A stretch of DNA of 64,000 bases from Buxus sempervirens (taxonomy: Eukaryota > Streptophyta > Magnoliopsida > Buxales > Buxaceae): the NCBI GenBank assembly GCA_947561395.2, contig OX387182.1, forward strand, positions 8,108,595 through 8,172,594, written 5' to 3'. Below the pieces are notes generated by a model, which saw only the letters and a program-made list of their open reading frames with translations, ran no database searches and was not told where the DNA came from. A program made the translations under genes and the position numbers. This document shows positions 32,608 through 44,555 of this stretch, piece by piece. The first letter of the stretch is position 1. Every line of letters begins with the position of its first letter.

Positions 32608-34785
32608 TTCTTTGTATCCAGTGGAAAAGGCCGGATACAAGGAAGCTTTAGTGTATCCGGCATCATAGGCCGGATACATTAAAGCCCTTGTGTATCCGGC
32701 CTGATATACCGGATACATACGTTTTGCTCAAAAATTAGGGTTTTCCGAGAGAAATCACTTTTTACCATCATATCCCTCATTAAATGAGGGGAAATCTCGG
32801 AAACAGCCTTAGGGTTAAGGTTGATGGGTTCTAGACATTAAGTTGTGTCTACCAACAACCCTAGCCTTTGCCTATAAATAGGAGGCTCCTCCTCAAGCAA
32901 ATGGCAATTAACTCTTGTTTTGAATTCTCGCCAAGAACTCCAAGAGAAGAGGGAAACCGCTGCGGAAGTGCTTCCAGAACCCAGGTAAGCCTCAAACTTT
33001 TCTTTTATTTTCTGTCTTTATATTTCTAGATCTAGATCTCTTCTTCTACCTTTCTGTAGAATAAGGCCTTCTATGTGTATGAAAATCCTTCCTCGGCTCA
33101 AAGTATCTCGAGACTCCCCCTAGCCGTAAAACGTGAAGGCGGGATCTAGGAGAAACGAGACTGGGGATTGACCCTAGTACTAGAACCTATGTAGCATAAA
33201 GCCTTTTGATTGATTGTAAACTGTTTCATATTCAAAGTACCCTTGATTATCTTGAAGAACCATGTTTAACGGGGAGAGAGAACAGAGGGAAACGATAATG
33301 GAATGGAACCCTAGGCTGTTTTAGAACCTTATTTTGATGAATATGTATGCATGCTATTGATCTTGTTTGGTTTTTCACACTTGCACATACATATCACAAT
33401 TTTGGCTGGATAGGCTCACATTTGGGGATTTATTACATTCATTGAGATAAATCTCAAATAAATAGCCTCAATCAATTCTGAAATGTCTTTGGATGATTTT
33501 TAAAGGTTTTGTGTTCATCTTACACGAATTGCACACACTTTGTCACATGGGTTTTACTCAAAATGGACTTTACTTGACAGCAACTGTACCCCAACTTCGG
33601 ACACTCATAACTTCATTGTCCGGATGAATTTTGGAGTGATTCTAGAACCATGGAAAAGGTGTGGCTGTCTAGTTTATGTCCACCAAATTTCATTAATTTC
33701 TATCAAGCGGATTTTTGACACCTCTCTGTCGAAGTTGATTGGACAGTTCAGGTTCAAATACAGAACTTGTCACTTCGACGGAGTGCCATGTGTTCGTTTT
33801 AAGTCCGATTCGAGTGATTTTTGTTTTTGGGCACTCCTTTATGATTCTATTTTTAAATCCAATTGATTTCATAATTTTTTGATTTAAATTGTGTCGTGGA
33901 GAGCAGATTTACTCAGAACTGCTCAATAGCACTTTTCTGGGTCAATCTGTGATCCTCGGGGCCTGTTCGGGAAGTCACCTAAGGCACATCCGAATGAGTT
34001 TTGGTATGAGGCTAGTTTCTTTTGAAATATGGCCATACAGACTTCATTGACACCAAATTTCACGGATTTCTATGGAGTAGATTTTTCTAGGTGATTTTCC
34101 AAAGTTGCCTACTTGTTGCTTTTAATCATCCCCAGCAGCAACTTTAAAGGAGCATAACTCCTAGGATTTCAACCGGATTGACTTGAAATTTTGCATGAGT
34201 CCCTTATTTACTAAGATCCTTCAAATAGATTTGGTTTGGTTCAATTTAAAATTGGATTTGAATGATTTCAAGACAAATGGCATTACTTTTTACCAAATTT
34301 CCCGGATTTGCCTCAACTTGGCTTTGTACATTCTTTTGCTTGGATTTTTATCCTTTTATGACATTTCAGAAATGATATTGACATAAGAGAAGATTTAAAA
34401 TCCATTTGGATCTTCATGTGAATATATCATACACTTGTTCCTTTTTCAAGGCTTTTCATGATTTTTTAGCAAGCTTCCTATTTTCTTTTAGCATGAACAA
34501 ACACTTGGCAACCACCTCGTGTGGATGAATAGGGGTGCCTAACACCTTCCCCCGTTCATAATCTAATCCCCTTACCCATCTCTGGATTTGATTTTCAAGT
34601 AGGGTTATTTTTACTCTAGAATTTGCCTTTTAGCACCTTTTGGCTATTTTTGCTTATGATTGAATCATTTGGTGTCCATTCACACCCTATAGATCTGAAT
34701 GGTGGCGACTCTCCTAATTTTTACATTGAGCCCCGTGTGTTGACGGAGAGATGATCATTCCGGTGATTTTTTCCCGTGTCTCACA
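32608..34785 (+). repeat. LTR remnant (Tat type), 5' part removed by MULE insertion
   Basis: The sequence from 32608 matches the solo LTR at 40182-42886 starting about 590 bases into that LTR, in the same orientation. It ends CCGTGTCTCACA at 34785 with no primer site after it, so it is probably a solo LTR. It holds a TATA box at 32872-32881, a GTATCCGG...CCGGATAC palindrome cluster at 32615-32716 and the conserved GGTGCCTAACACC box near 34535. Its left part should lie beyond the MULE, outside the window. Confidence 0.8.
32872..32881 (+). promoter_or_regulatory. TATA box in LTR remnant
   Basis: CTATAAATAG on the plus strand, about 155 bases downstream of the palindrome cluster. Confidence 0.7.
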
Positions 34786-36520
34786 ATAGGCAGGAGGTGA
34801 ATATTGTGGAGGAAGAAGGCAATGCAAGAAATCCCCTACATCTCCCTCGGGTACACCTTCACCCTAAAATCAACATTGAACACCTCCTTCCATCACCCAT
34901 ACCCAACCTAAACCTATCTGCCCCTCCTGTCCCACCATTTTACATCACCATAAGAGACCCCGCTAACAATCCTTTCAACATAGGAGACCTTCCCATACAA
35001 GAACCCACAGTTATCCCACTTGAACCACCTACCTTGAACCTTTCAACACTTAACCTTGAACCCCCAACATACCACACAGTCCCCCTCCTCTATACCATTG
35101 ACCCCTCCTATTACCAAATCACTCCCATATACACTGAAGCTAAGATCGATCGGATCACTCGATCTGGCTGATATGTCAACACTGACCCAATACCCGTACC
35201 TAAGGGAGAGACAGAAGAAGAAAGAAAAAAGAGAGAAAAGGGGAAGGAAGTGGTAGTTGAGAAGCCACAGACCCAAAAAGGCAAGGGCAGAGCATCTGAG
35301 GAAGAGATCACTGACCTACACAATAGTATCCACATACCCGAGTACGAACTCTTCCAATAACTCAATAAAATACCAACGCAAATCTCTATCATGCGTCTCC
35401 TTATGGACTCTATCAAACACAGAGATGCATTGATGAAAGTCCTTGCGGATGCACATGTACCCGAAGACACTCAGCCAGAACAGTTGGAAACTATCATCTC
35501 CCAAATCATGGCACCAAAGGCCATATCTTTTTCAGTTGAATACATGCCGCCAGAAGGATGTGATCATATTGAACCTCTGTACATCACTGTCAAGTGTTGT
35601 GATATGATAGTGAAAAGAGCTATGATAGACAATGGGTCTGCCTTGAACATCTGTCCGATAAGGACTTTTCACAGTCTACAGCTCAATTCCTCCCTCATTA
35701 AGCCGAGTGTACAATGTCAAAGGATTTGACAACTGAAAGAGGGAATCCCTTGGGGAGGTCATTTTGACCATAATTGTAGCAAAAAAGCCCTTCACCCTTG
35801 TTTTTGAACTGATGGACATCAAGGCTTCCTTCAACTTGCTGATCGGACGACCCTGGTTGCATTATGTTGGAGTAGTACCCTCTTCTTTACACAGGATGGT
35901 AAGGTTCATTTTTGGAAATGAGCTGATAACAGTGCATGCCGAGGATCACAGAGAATTTGAGAGGCTAGGAGTACCCTACATTGAATATGAGCTGCCCACT
36001 TCACTGAACTTCCAAGCTATGAAAATGATCAATGTAGTCAATGTCCCTGAACATGAAAGGAAGCAACAGTCCAAGAAAAGAAGGAGAAATGCAGTGTTTG
36101 GCGCTGCTGAATGCGCCAACTGGGGATTGCGGGCTGGAGAAGGATTGGGCCGTTACAAGCAAGGAATAAAGATGGCCATACAAGTGTCAGAGGAAGCAAT
36201 TGGGTTTGGAATCGGTTACGATCTAGTACCTGAAGATTATGCAAGACTTTTTAGGAGGCAATCTAAACTTAAAAGGGCCAAGATGGAAGGAAGGGAGCCA
36301 GAATGGCCCATTTGCATACATGGAGACTTGTACAAGATCTTCACGAACGAGGCACTGAGGGCAGCCAACTCTCTGGAGAATGTAGTTGCCCAGGGATGGG
36401 GCGATGAGTTCCCACTTTCACCGGAGAGAGATAAGGACAACCTGGAAAGGATAGCACACATGTTCTGGGAAGAACCATCCGTTCTAGACTCGATCGAGAT
36501 GGTCCTGGAAACTGAAATAC
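34786..36520 (+). pseudogene. Retropepsin region of Tat-type pol, broken
   Basis: Pieces of one reading frame are broken by stops near 35170 and 35360, a stop near 35729, and a frame change. The first part is Pro/Leu-rich. A retropepsin is recognised by the active-site motif IDNGSALN (about 35628-35650; DNG replaces the usual DSG, as in other plant Tat proteases) and by LLIGRPWLH (about 35837). After it a G-patch-like motif, GLRAGEGLGRYKQGIKM (about 36123-36175), is present, a known companion of this protease type. The ORF 35764-36525 runs straight into the solo LTR, where a stop is created. Without that LTR the frame continues at 38820. Function: cleavage of Gag-Pol, now lost. Confidence 0.85.
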
Positions 36521-38814
36521 TGTGAGACATGGGAAAAAATCACCGGAATGATCTTCCCTCCGTCAACACACGGGCTCAACGTAAAAATGGGAGAGTCGCC
36601 ACCATTCATGATTTTGGGGTGAGAATGGACACCAAAGATTCAAAAGTAGGCAAAAATAGCCAAAAGAAACATTCTAGGATAAAAATAACCCTACTTGAAA
36701 ATCAAATCCAGAGATGGGTAAGGGGATTAGATTATGAACGGGGGAAGGTGTTAGGCACCCCCATTCATCCACACGAAGTGGTAGCCAAGTGTACGTTCAT
36801 GCAAAAATAAGAAAGCTTGCTAAAATCCTAGAAAACCTTGAAAAATGACCAATGTATGATATTTCCACATGAAGATCTAAATGGATTCTAGATCCTCTCT
36901 CATGTCAATATCATTTCTGGAATATCTCAAAAGATGGAAATCAAAGCTCAAGTTGCTCAAAACCAAGTTAAATCAAATTCGGTAAAAAGTATGTCATTTG
37001 CCTTGAAATCATTCAAATCCAATTCTAAATTAAACCAAACCAAATCCATTTGAAAGATTAGGGTAAATAAGAGTCTCATGCAAAATTTCACTTCATTCCG
37101 ATGAAAAATCTAGGAGTTATGCTCCTTTGAAGTTGCTGCTGGGGATTTTTAAAAGTGGTAAGTGGGCAACTTTGGAAAATTGTCTAGAAAGATCCACTAC
37201 ATAAAAGTCCACGAAATTTGGTGTGATTGAATTCTGTATGGCCATCTTTCCAGAGAAACTAGCCTCATACAAAAATCCCTTCGGATGTGCCTTGGGTGGT
37301 CTCCCGAACAGGCCCCGAAGATCACAGATTTACCCAGAAAAGTACAAATGAACAGTTCTGAGTAAATCGGCTACCAATAATTCAAATGGAATCCAAAAAT
37401 TATGAAATCAACTGGATTTAAAAATAGACTCACAAACGAGTACTCAGAAACAAAAATCACTCAAATCGGACTTAAAACGAACACATGACGGTCCGTCGAA
37501 GTGACAAGTTCTGTATTTGAACCTGAACTGTCCACTTAACTTCGACAGAGAGGTGTCAAAAATCCGCTAGATAGAAATTTGTGAAATTTAGTGGACATAA
37601 ACTAGACAGCCTCACCTTTCCCATGGTTCTGTAATTACCCCAAAATTCATCCGGATGATGAAGTTATGGGTGTCCGAAGTAAGGGTACAGGTGCTGTCAA
37701 GCTAAGCCATTCTTGAAGAAAAACCCAAATCCGAAAATTGATAAAAATGTGTGATTCGTGCAAGATGAACACAAATACTTTAAAATCATCCAAAAGACAT
37801 TCCAGAATTGATTGAGGCCATTTATTTGAGATTTATCACAATAAATGCAATAAACCCCCAAATATGAGCCTATCCCGCCAAAATAGTGATATGTATGTGC
37901 AAGTGTAAAAAAACCAAACAAGATCAATAGCATGCATACATATTCATCCAAATACGGTTCTAAGACAGCCTAGGGTTCCGTTCCATTATCGTTTCCCTCT
38001 GTTCTCTCTCCCCGTTAAACACGGTTCTTCAAGATAATCAAGGGTACTTTGAATATGGAACGGTTTACAATCAATCAAAAAGGCCTTATGCTACATGGGT
38101 TCTAGCACTAGGGTCAATCCCCAGTCTCGTTTCTCCTAGATCCGCCTTCACGTTTTATGGCTAGGGGAGTCTTGAGATACTTTGAGCCGGGGAAGGATTT
38201 CCACACATACAAACAAGGCTTTACACTACAGAAAGATAGAAGAAGAGATCTAGATCTAGGAATGTAAAGACAGAAAATAAAAAGAAAAGTTGAGGCTTAC
38301 CTGAGTTCTGGAGGCGATTCCGCAGCAGTTTTCTTCTTCTCTTGGAATTCTTCTTTGCGAGAATTCAAAACAAGAGTTCAGTGCCTTTTGCTTGAGGAGG
38401 AGCCTCCTATTTATAGGCAAAGGTTAGGGTTAGGGTTGGTGAGAATGGTAGACACAACATAATGTCTATAGCCCACCAACCTTAACCCTAAGGCTATTTC
38501 CGAGATTTCAACTCATTTAATGAGGGACATGATGGTAACAAGTGATTTCTCTCGGAAAACCCTAATTTTGAGCAAACTTAAAGTATCCGGTATATCAGAC
38601 CTGATAAAAAAGGGCCTTAAGGTATCCGGTACATGGTACCGGATACACTAAGGCTCACATGTATCCGGTATGAGTATCCGGATACGGGAAAGGGTACTTG
38701 TATCCGGCCTGAGTATCCGGATACAGGTAAAAGTTTATTTTCTTCAATTTCTGTGCTGGCTTTCCAGGAGATAATGATTTTTGATGATTGTTTGTGCAAT
38801 TTGGGGTGTCTACA
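36521..38814 (-). repeat. Solo LTR (Tat type) inserted in the protease region
   Basis: On the minus strand it starts TGTAGACACC at 38814 and ends CATGTCTCACA at 36521; length 2294. Target duplication AATAC occurs at 36516-36520 and 38815-38819. Removing it rejoins the host frame (ETEI then PSLDWSPEG). It has a TATA box at 38407-38416 and a palindrome cluster at 38585-38727. Confidence 0.93.
38407..38416 (-). promoter_or_regulatory. TATA box in solo LTR
   Basis: CTATAAATAG on the minus strand, downstream of the GTATCCGG palindromes in the sense direction. Confidence 0.7.
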
Positions 38815-38819
38815 AATAC

Positions 38820-40181
38820 CATCCCTTGACTGGTCACCTGAAGGCTTACTGGAAATATTCGAAATGAATGAACAAGTTGCTGAACCGCTGCCACTTACTG
38901 TTGTATCGCCTGTCACTGATTTCGTGATCACCACTGAGGAAATCCCACTATGTGCTCTTGCCAAAGAATCCAAAACTGAAGAAAATCCGGATGTCTACGT
39001 TTGTGTGATCAGTAATGAATCCCAAAGCAATGAAGAAGTCCAGGGGCCATGGCACCCGATGGAATGTGGATGGCTCAATGAATCTCCATCGCCTACTCAT
39101 AGGGAAGGAATGGGCAACTTTGGAGGATTGGCACAGATGTTTCAAGGCATGCCACATGTCTTAGACCCATGCACTGGATCCTCAGAGGTTCCCCTCCAGT
39201 TGTCTATTGATTGGCCTCCCGACTGTATGTCTTCAACAAACTCACCTCCACCCTCCCCTGTTGCCGTACCTCTACCAGAGCCTGGTTCACCACAGCAAGT
39301 CCCAGTTGCTGTTCTGCCACCTATCATCTACATATCTGACTCGGAAGAAAGCTAGGGGCAGCCCGCCTATGCAGCTGATGAGATCATCTACCTTTCAAGC
39401 GAAGAAAACGACCCAGCGGAGTTCATTGGTATGGTCGAAGTGGGCGATGCTAAACTGAAGATGAATGCAGCTGAAGAGGAAGATGCTGAGCCGCTTAAGA
39501 ACTGGACTTCCATCCCTTTTGCAGTCAGCAAGGCTGACCTTCCACAGGGAGTTCCCACCACATCTTTTGATGCTTTTGTTGTAGAGAACTCTGCTTTTTT
39601 TAATGAATATCTAAATCAGTTCTTCTATTTGCATGTGTTTGGAAATGAAAGTAAAAACAAACATAACCATGCTAAATCCTGTAATCCTAATATTGATCTC
39701 GACGTATACCCAGATGGGCCGAAGCACAAGATAGGCAATAAGGTTATAACGGAAGCAACTGCAAACCTTGGCATTAAACAATCAATTGAACATGCAAAAA
39801 TAATGAAAGAAGAGCACAAGCAAGTGCTTAATGCGGAAAAAGAGCAAAACCTTAATAGGCTGGACTGGGTCACAGGCCCACTGTAGAAGAATGATTTAGA
39901 TGTCATCCCTGGTACAGACCAAGACAATTCTTTTGAGTACGAGAACGACGATGAATCATTGGAGACCCCACTTGAAATTCAGCTCGCCTTGGAAAGGCAC
40001 AAAAAGGGTCTCCAGGCTAATATTGAGGAAACTAAACCTGTTAACATATGTGAACCAGCACAACCCAAAATTCTTCAAATCGGTAAAAAGCTGTCTCAAA
40101 CATTAAAAAAGCAGATGATTGAATTTTTAAAATCTTACTCTAACGTGTTTGCATGGTCGTACGAGAATATGCCCGGATTAG
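38820..40181 (+). pseudogene. Tat-type pol linker and RT start
   Basis: Continuation of the host frame after the solo LTR. One stop at about 39355 and one at about 39885 interrupt it. It is acidic and poorly conserved up to about 40060. Then comes the region just before RT, with KKQMIEFLKSYSNVFAWSYE followed by NMPGL. FAWSY.DMPGL is a hallmark of plant Tat/Athila-type pol at the RT entry. The reading stops at the insertion of the next solo LTR at 40182. Confidence 0.8.
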
Positions 40182-42886
40182 TGTAGACACCCCAAAATTG
40201 CACGATTTTTGATAAATCTTGAATGAGAGAAATATTTTATTGGAATTTCCAATTCTTTGCATTGGGTTTGAGATACTTAACCCATTTGAATCCAAAACGG
40301 AAAAGGAAAATGCCCGAATTCAATCTTTTGTGCAAAGTCAAGCTTTTTCCGGTTGAATTTTGTTGACTTTTGACCCCAGAAAATGAAATATTTTTTAAAG
40401 CCAGATTTCAAGATAATTTTTCTCGGTAATCAGGTTCTTAGCCATGTTATTGCATAAAAGAATTTTTTGAGATTTTAAATCTTGACGAATACCTTGGTTT
40501 TAACATATTGAACCTTTTTTCCAGACCTGAAAAATCGGAATTTTGCCTAGAACTGGAAAGTTGACTTTTTATTCACTTGGAATTTGGGTCTGGAACTATT
40601 TTTAATGGATTCAAATGGGGGGGTGTTTGCTTATTTACATGTAATATCTTAAGTAAATGGGGGGGGGGGTGTTTACTTAAACGATATTACATGTAAATAA
40701 GTATTGCCTGTGTTAAAATTTGGAAAAAAGGCTTTTTTCCCTGTATCCGGCAACTCAGGCCGGATACAAGTGCTTCTCTTTGTATCCGGTGGAAAGTGCC
40801 AGATACAAAGGAACTTTAGTGTATCCGGCCTGATATGCCGGATACATTAGTTTTGCTCAAAATTAGGGTTTTCCGAGAGAAATCACTTTTTACCATCATG
40901 TCCCTCATTAAATGAGGGGAAATCTCGGAAACAGCCTTAGGGTTAAGGTTGGGGGGTTCTAGACATTAAGTTGTGTCTACCAACAACCCTAGCTTTGCTT
41001 ATAAATAGGAGGCTCCTCCTCAAGCAAAGGGCCAAGTTTTTTGGAGATCAAAGAACTCCGAGTGAAGAAGGGAACCGCTGCCGGATTGCTTCCAGAACCC
41101 CAGGTAAGCCTCAACCCTCATTTATTTTCTGTATTTAATTTATTAGATCTAGATCTCTTCTTCTACCTTTCTGTAGAATAAAGCCTCTTTTTGTGTGTGG
41201 AAATCCTTCCCCGGTTCAAAGTATCTCAAGACTCCCCCTAGCCGTAAAACGTGAAAGCGGGATCTAGGAGAAACGAGACTTGGGATTGACCCTAGTGCTA
41301 GAACCCATGTAGCATAAGGCTTTTGAATGATTGAAAACAGTTCTATAATCAAAGTACCCTTGATTATCAAGAAGAACCGTGTTTAACGGGGAGAGAGAAC
41401 AGAGGGAAACGATAATAGAACGGAACCCTAGGCTATTTTAGAAACTCATTTTGATGGAGATATATGCATGTTATATTGATCTTATATGGATTCTCACTTG
41501 CACATACATAGCACCGTTTTGACGGGATAGGCTCATATTTGGGGTTTATTACATTCATTGGGTTAAATCTCAAATAAATGGCCTCAATCAAATTCTGGAA
41601 TGTTTTAAATGTTTTTCAAAAGTTTTGGATTCATCTCACACGAATCTCACACACTTGATCACAGTTTTGAGTCGGTTTTACTCAAAAGTGGCCTAACTGG
41701 ACAGCACCTGTACCCTGACTTCGGACGTTCATAACTTCATTGTCCGGATGAATTTTGGAACGATTCCAGAACCATGGGAAAGGTGAGGCTGTCTAGCTTT
41801 TGTCCACCAAATTTCATAAATTTCTATCGAACGGATTTTTGACACATCTCTGTCGAAGTTGAGTAGACAGTTCAGGTTCAAATACAGAACTTGTCACTTC
41901 GACGGACCGCCATGTGTTCGTTTTAAATCCGATTCGAGTGATTTTTGTTTCTGAGCACTCCTTTATGAGTCTATTTTCAAATCCAGTCAGTTTAATAATT
42001 TTTGGATTCCATTTGAATTATTGGTAGCCGATTTACTCAGAACTGTTCATTTATACTTTTCTGGGTAAATCTGTGATCTTCGGGGCCTGTTCGGGAGACC
42101 ACCCAAGGCACATCCGAAGGGATTTTTGTATGAGGTTAGTTTCTTTTGAAAGATGGCCATACAGACTTCAATCACATCAAATTTCGTGGATTTTTATGGA
42201 GTGGATCTTTCTATGCAATTTCCCAAAGTTGCCCACTTATCACTTTTACAAATCCCCAGCAGCAACTTCAAAGGAGCATAACTCCTAAGATTTTTATCGG
42301 AATGAAGTGAAATTTTGCATGAGACTCTTATTTACCCTAATCTTTCAAATGGATTTAGTTTGGTTTGATTTAAAATCGTATTTGAATGATTTCAAGGCAA
42401 ATGGCATACTTTTTACCAAATTTTCCGGATTTGATTCAACTTGGTTTTTGAGCAACTTGTGCTTTGATTTCCATCTTTTGAGATATTCCAGAAATGATAT
42501 TGACATAAGAGAGGATCTAAAATCCATTTAGATCTTCATGTGAAAATATCGTACATTGGTCCTTTTTCAAGGTTTTCTATGATTTTAGCAAGCTTCCTAT
42601 CTTTTGCATGAACATATACTTGGCAACCACTTTGTGTGGATGAATGGGGGTGCCTAACACCTTCCCCCGTTCATAATCTAATCCCCTTACCCATCTCTGG
42701 ATTTGAATTTCAAGTAGGGTTATTTTTACCCTAGAATTTGTTTTTTAACTCTTTTTGCTTATTTTTAAACTTTTGGTGTCCATTCTCACCCCAAAATTAT
42801 GAATGGTGGCGACTCTCCAACTTTTATTTCGGGCCCCGTGTGTTGACGGAGGGATGATCATTCCGGTGATTTTCCCATGTCTCATA
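40182..42886 (+). repeat. Solo LTR (Tat type) inserted at the RT entry
   Basis: Starts TGTAGACACC and ends CATGTCTCATA (the final CA is changed to TA); length 2705. Target duplication ATTAG at 40177-40181 and 42887-42891. Removing it gives the codons for MPGLDTDLVVHRLP across the site, the expected Tat RT sequence. It contains a long hairpin (40630-40701), palindromes (40743-40852), a TATA box (40999-41008) and the conserved box near 42650. Confidence 0.93.
40999..41008 (+). promoter_or_regulatory. TATA box in solo LTR
   Basis: TTATAAATAG on the plus strand, about 150 bases after the palindrome cluster. Confidence 0.7.
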
Positions 42887-42891
42887 ATTAG

Positions 42892-43021
42892 ACACGGACC
42901 TAGTTGTGCATCGGTTACCAAAAAAGCCTGAGGCCACTCCTGTGAAGCAAAAGCTCAGACGCATGAAGCCGGAATTGCCCCTAAAGATCAAGGAAGATGT
43001 CACCAACCAGCTAGATGCTGG
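42892..43021 (+). pseudogene. RT N-terminal fragment of the Tat element
   Basis: Encodes DTDLVVHRLPKKPEATPVKQ and KLRRMKPELPLKIKEDVTNQ, then LDAG, the start of the reverse transcriptase domain of Tat-type elements. It ends exactly where an LTR begins (43022). The catalytic YVDD region is absent from the window. Confidence 0.85.
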
Positions 43022-44313
43022 TGTGCACACCTCGGGCGCGTGGAAAAAGCGTGTTACATGTTTAATGGAGTCGCCACTACCTGAAATGGTGCAGGTAGAC
43101 ACCTTGTTGACTTTTGGTCTGAACCAGTGATTCTGGATAAGTGACCTGATTACAACCCAGGGAAGTCCTTGAACACCCTGGGTTGCCCCACCGAAATGGG
43201 TTCCCTTAAATTAGTTGGATATTTAATGGGCTCTCTTATTTATTATTTTTATTTTTAACAAATTCTAATAATAACATATCTACATTGGGAGATGTAAGAT
43301 TAAACAAATAAAACTAACAAAACTAATAATGACATTCCAAAAACAAATTCAAATAAAACATATCTAACTTCAATGCTGATTTCATTTGCTTTTTCACTTT
43401 CTTATTATTTATTATTTTTTGTTTTTTTTTTGTTTCCTATTATTTTTATCATACAAGATTAACTAATTACTAATTTACAAGGCAAAAAAATGAGACCACC
43501 TGAACTACTTTTAACCATGACCTAATTACTAATTTACAAAGTAAACCAAAAAAAAAAATGAAACAACCTGAATTACTGCGCTATCCACATTCAAAGATTC
43601 ATATCTCCTTCAATTCTTAACCAAATTGTGCGAAATTTGATTCCCTAGAATCATGACTTTAAAAACTAAAATAACCTATAGCAGTTTTCAAAAATTCATT
43701 TTCATTTAAGAGATATGAAGCTCCAAAATTTACTGTTAGACATTTCCAATTGAAAATCTGAACCAAAGAAAATTAAAAATAAAATACCTACTCATAGTGT
43801 AGGGTTTCGAGCATATTTTTAGATTAAACTAAAATAAAAATACCACAAATCTCATGCAGGACTCCAGACTTGAATCAAACTAGAACTAGTGAAAAAATTG
43901 GTTTATTTGGAAAACAAGTGCAAACCTAATGCAAGAAAAAAATTCAAAACTTTAAATCTTTGTCTTTTTTTTTTTACATGATAAAATTACCTAAAGCCAT
44001 CAAACATATATACATGTCTCTCACCAATCATGTAATCTTATCTAAAAAATTGTAATGAAAGAGAGGTCTCATACAATGTATTAAGCAAATGACTCACCTG
44101 TTATGGATTGACACTTCAAATTAGGTCTTGGAACCTTGGTGTGTTGTGAACAGTAGTTTTCATTTCTCCCTCCTTGCTAGTAGACGTCCCTCTTCTTTTC
44201 TCCACTTCTTCCTACTTGCTACTTTTTCTTTCAAAGAACTCTCTTACTTGCTCTCCTTTTTTTTTAAAGAACTCTCTTACTTTTTCTCCTCCCCTTTTGC
44301 TTCCAACTTCAAA

Positions 44314-44324
44314 CCCTTTTATAG
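44314..44324 (-). promoter_or_regulatory. TATA box in LTR
   Basis: CTATAAAAGGG on the minus strand, downstream of the 44812-44849 hairpin in the sense direction. Confidence 0.6.
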
Positions 44325-44389
44325 AGAATCCCCACCCCTTCAAATTCTTAACCCTAACCTTTCCTCTTCCTCTCCTAAACCTCTCCTCT

Positions 44390-44555
44390 CCCTAACTTCC
44401 TCTCTTAAACACCTAAACTCCTAACTCCTCATCTTCCTCTCTTAAACACCTAAACTCCTAACTCCTCATCTTCCTCTCTTAAACACCTAACCCTTCCTCT
44501 TACTCTCTTAAACCCTTAACTCTTCCTCTTCCTCTCTTAAACACCCTCATTTATT
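44390..44555. repeat. CT-rich tandem repeat in LTR
   Basis: Several copies of cctctcttaaacacctaa separated by ctcctaactcctcatctt-like spacers. It lies in the LTR just downstream of U3 in plus coordinates terms; function unknown. Confidence 0.75.

Larger units (their letters stand above)
34786..43021 (+). mobile_element. Degenerate Tat/Ogre-type Gypsy element, pol 5' part
   Basis: Host element for several later insertions. Its coding pieces are 34786-36520, 38820-40181 and 42892-43021, in the order: spacer region, protease, G-patch-like segment, linker, start of RT. The gag side is left of the window or MULE; RT beyond the first 60 or so residues, RNase H and integrase are missing where the LTR at 43022 begins. 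Confidence 0.8.

Noticed and set aside
34786-34810. Primer binding site after the LTR ending at 34785
   Set aside because: The following bases (ataggcaggaggtg) do not match a tRNA end; the LTR is treated as solo, inserted in older pol sequence.
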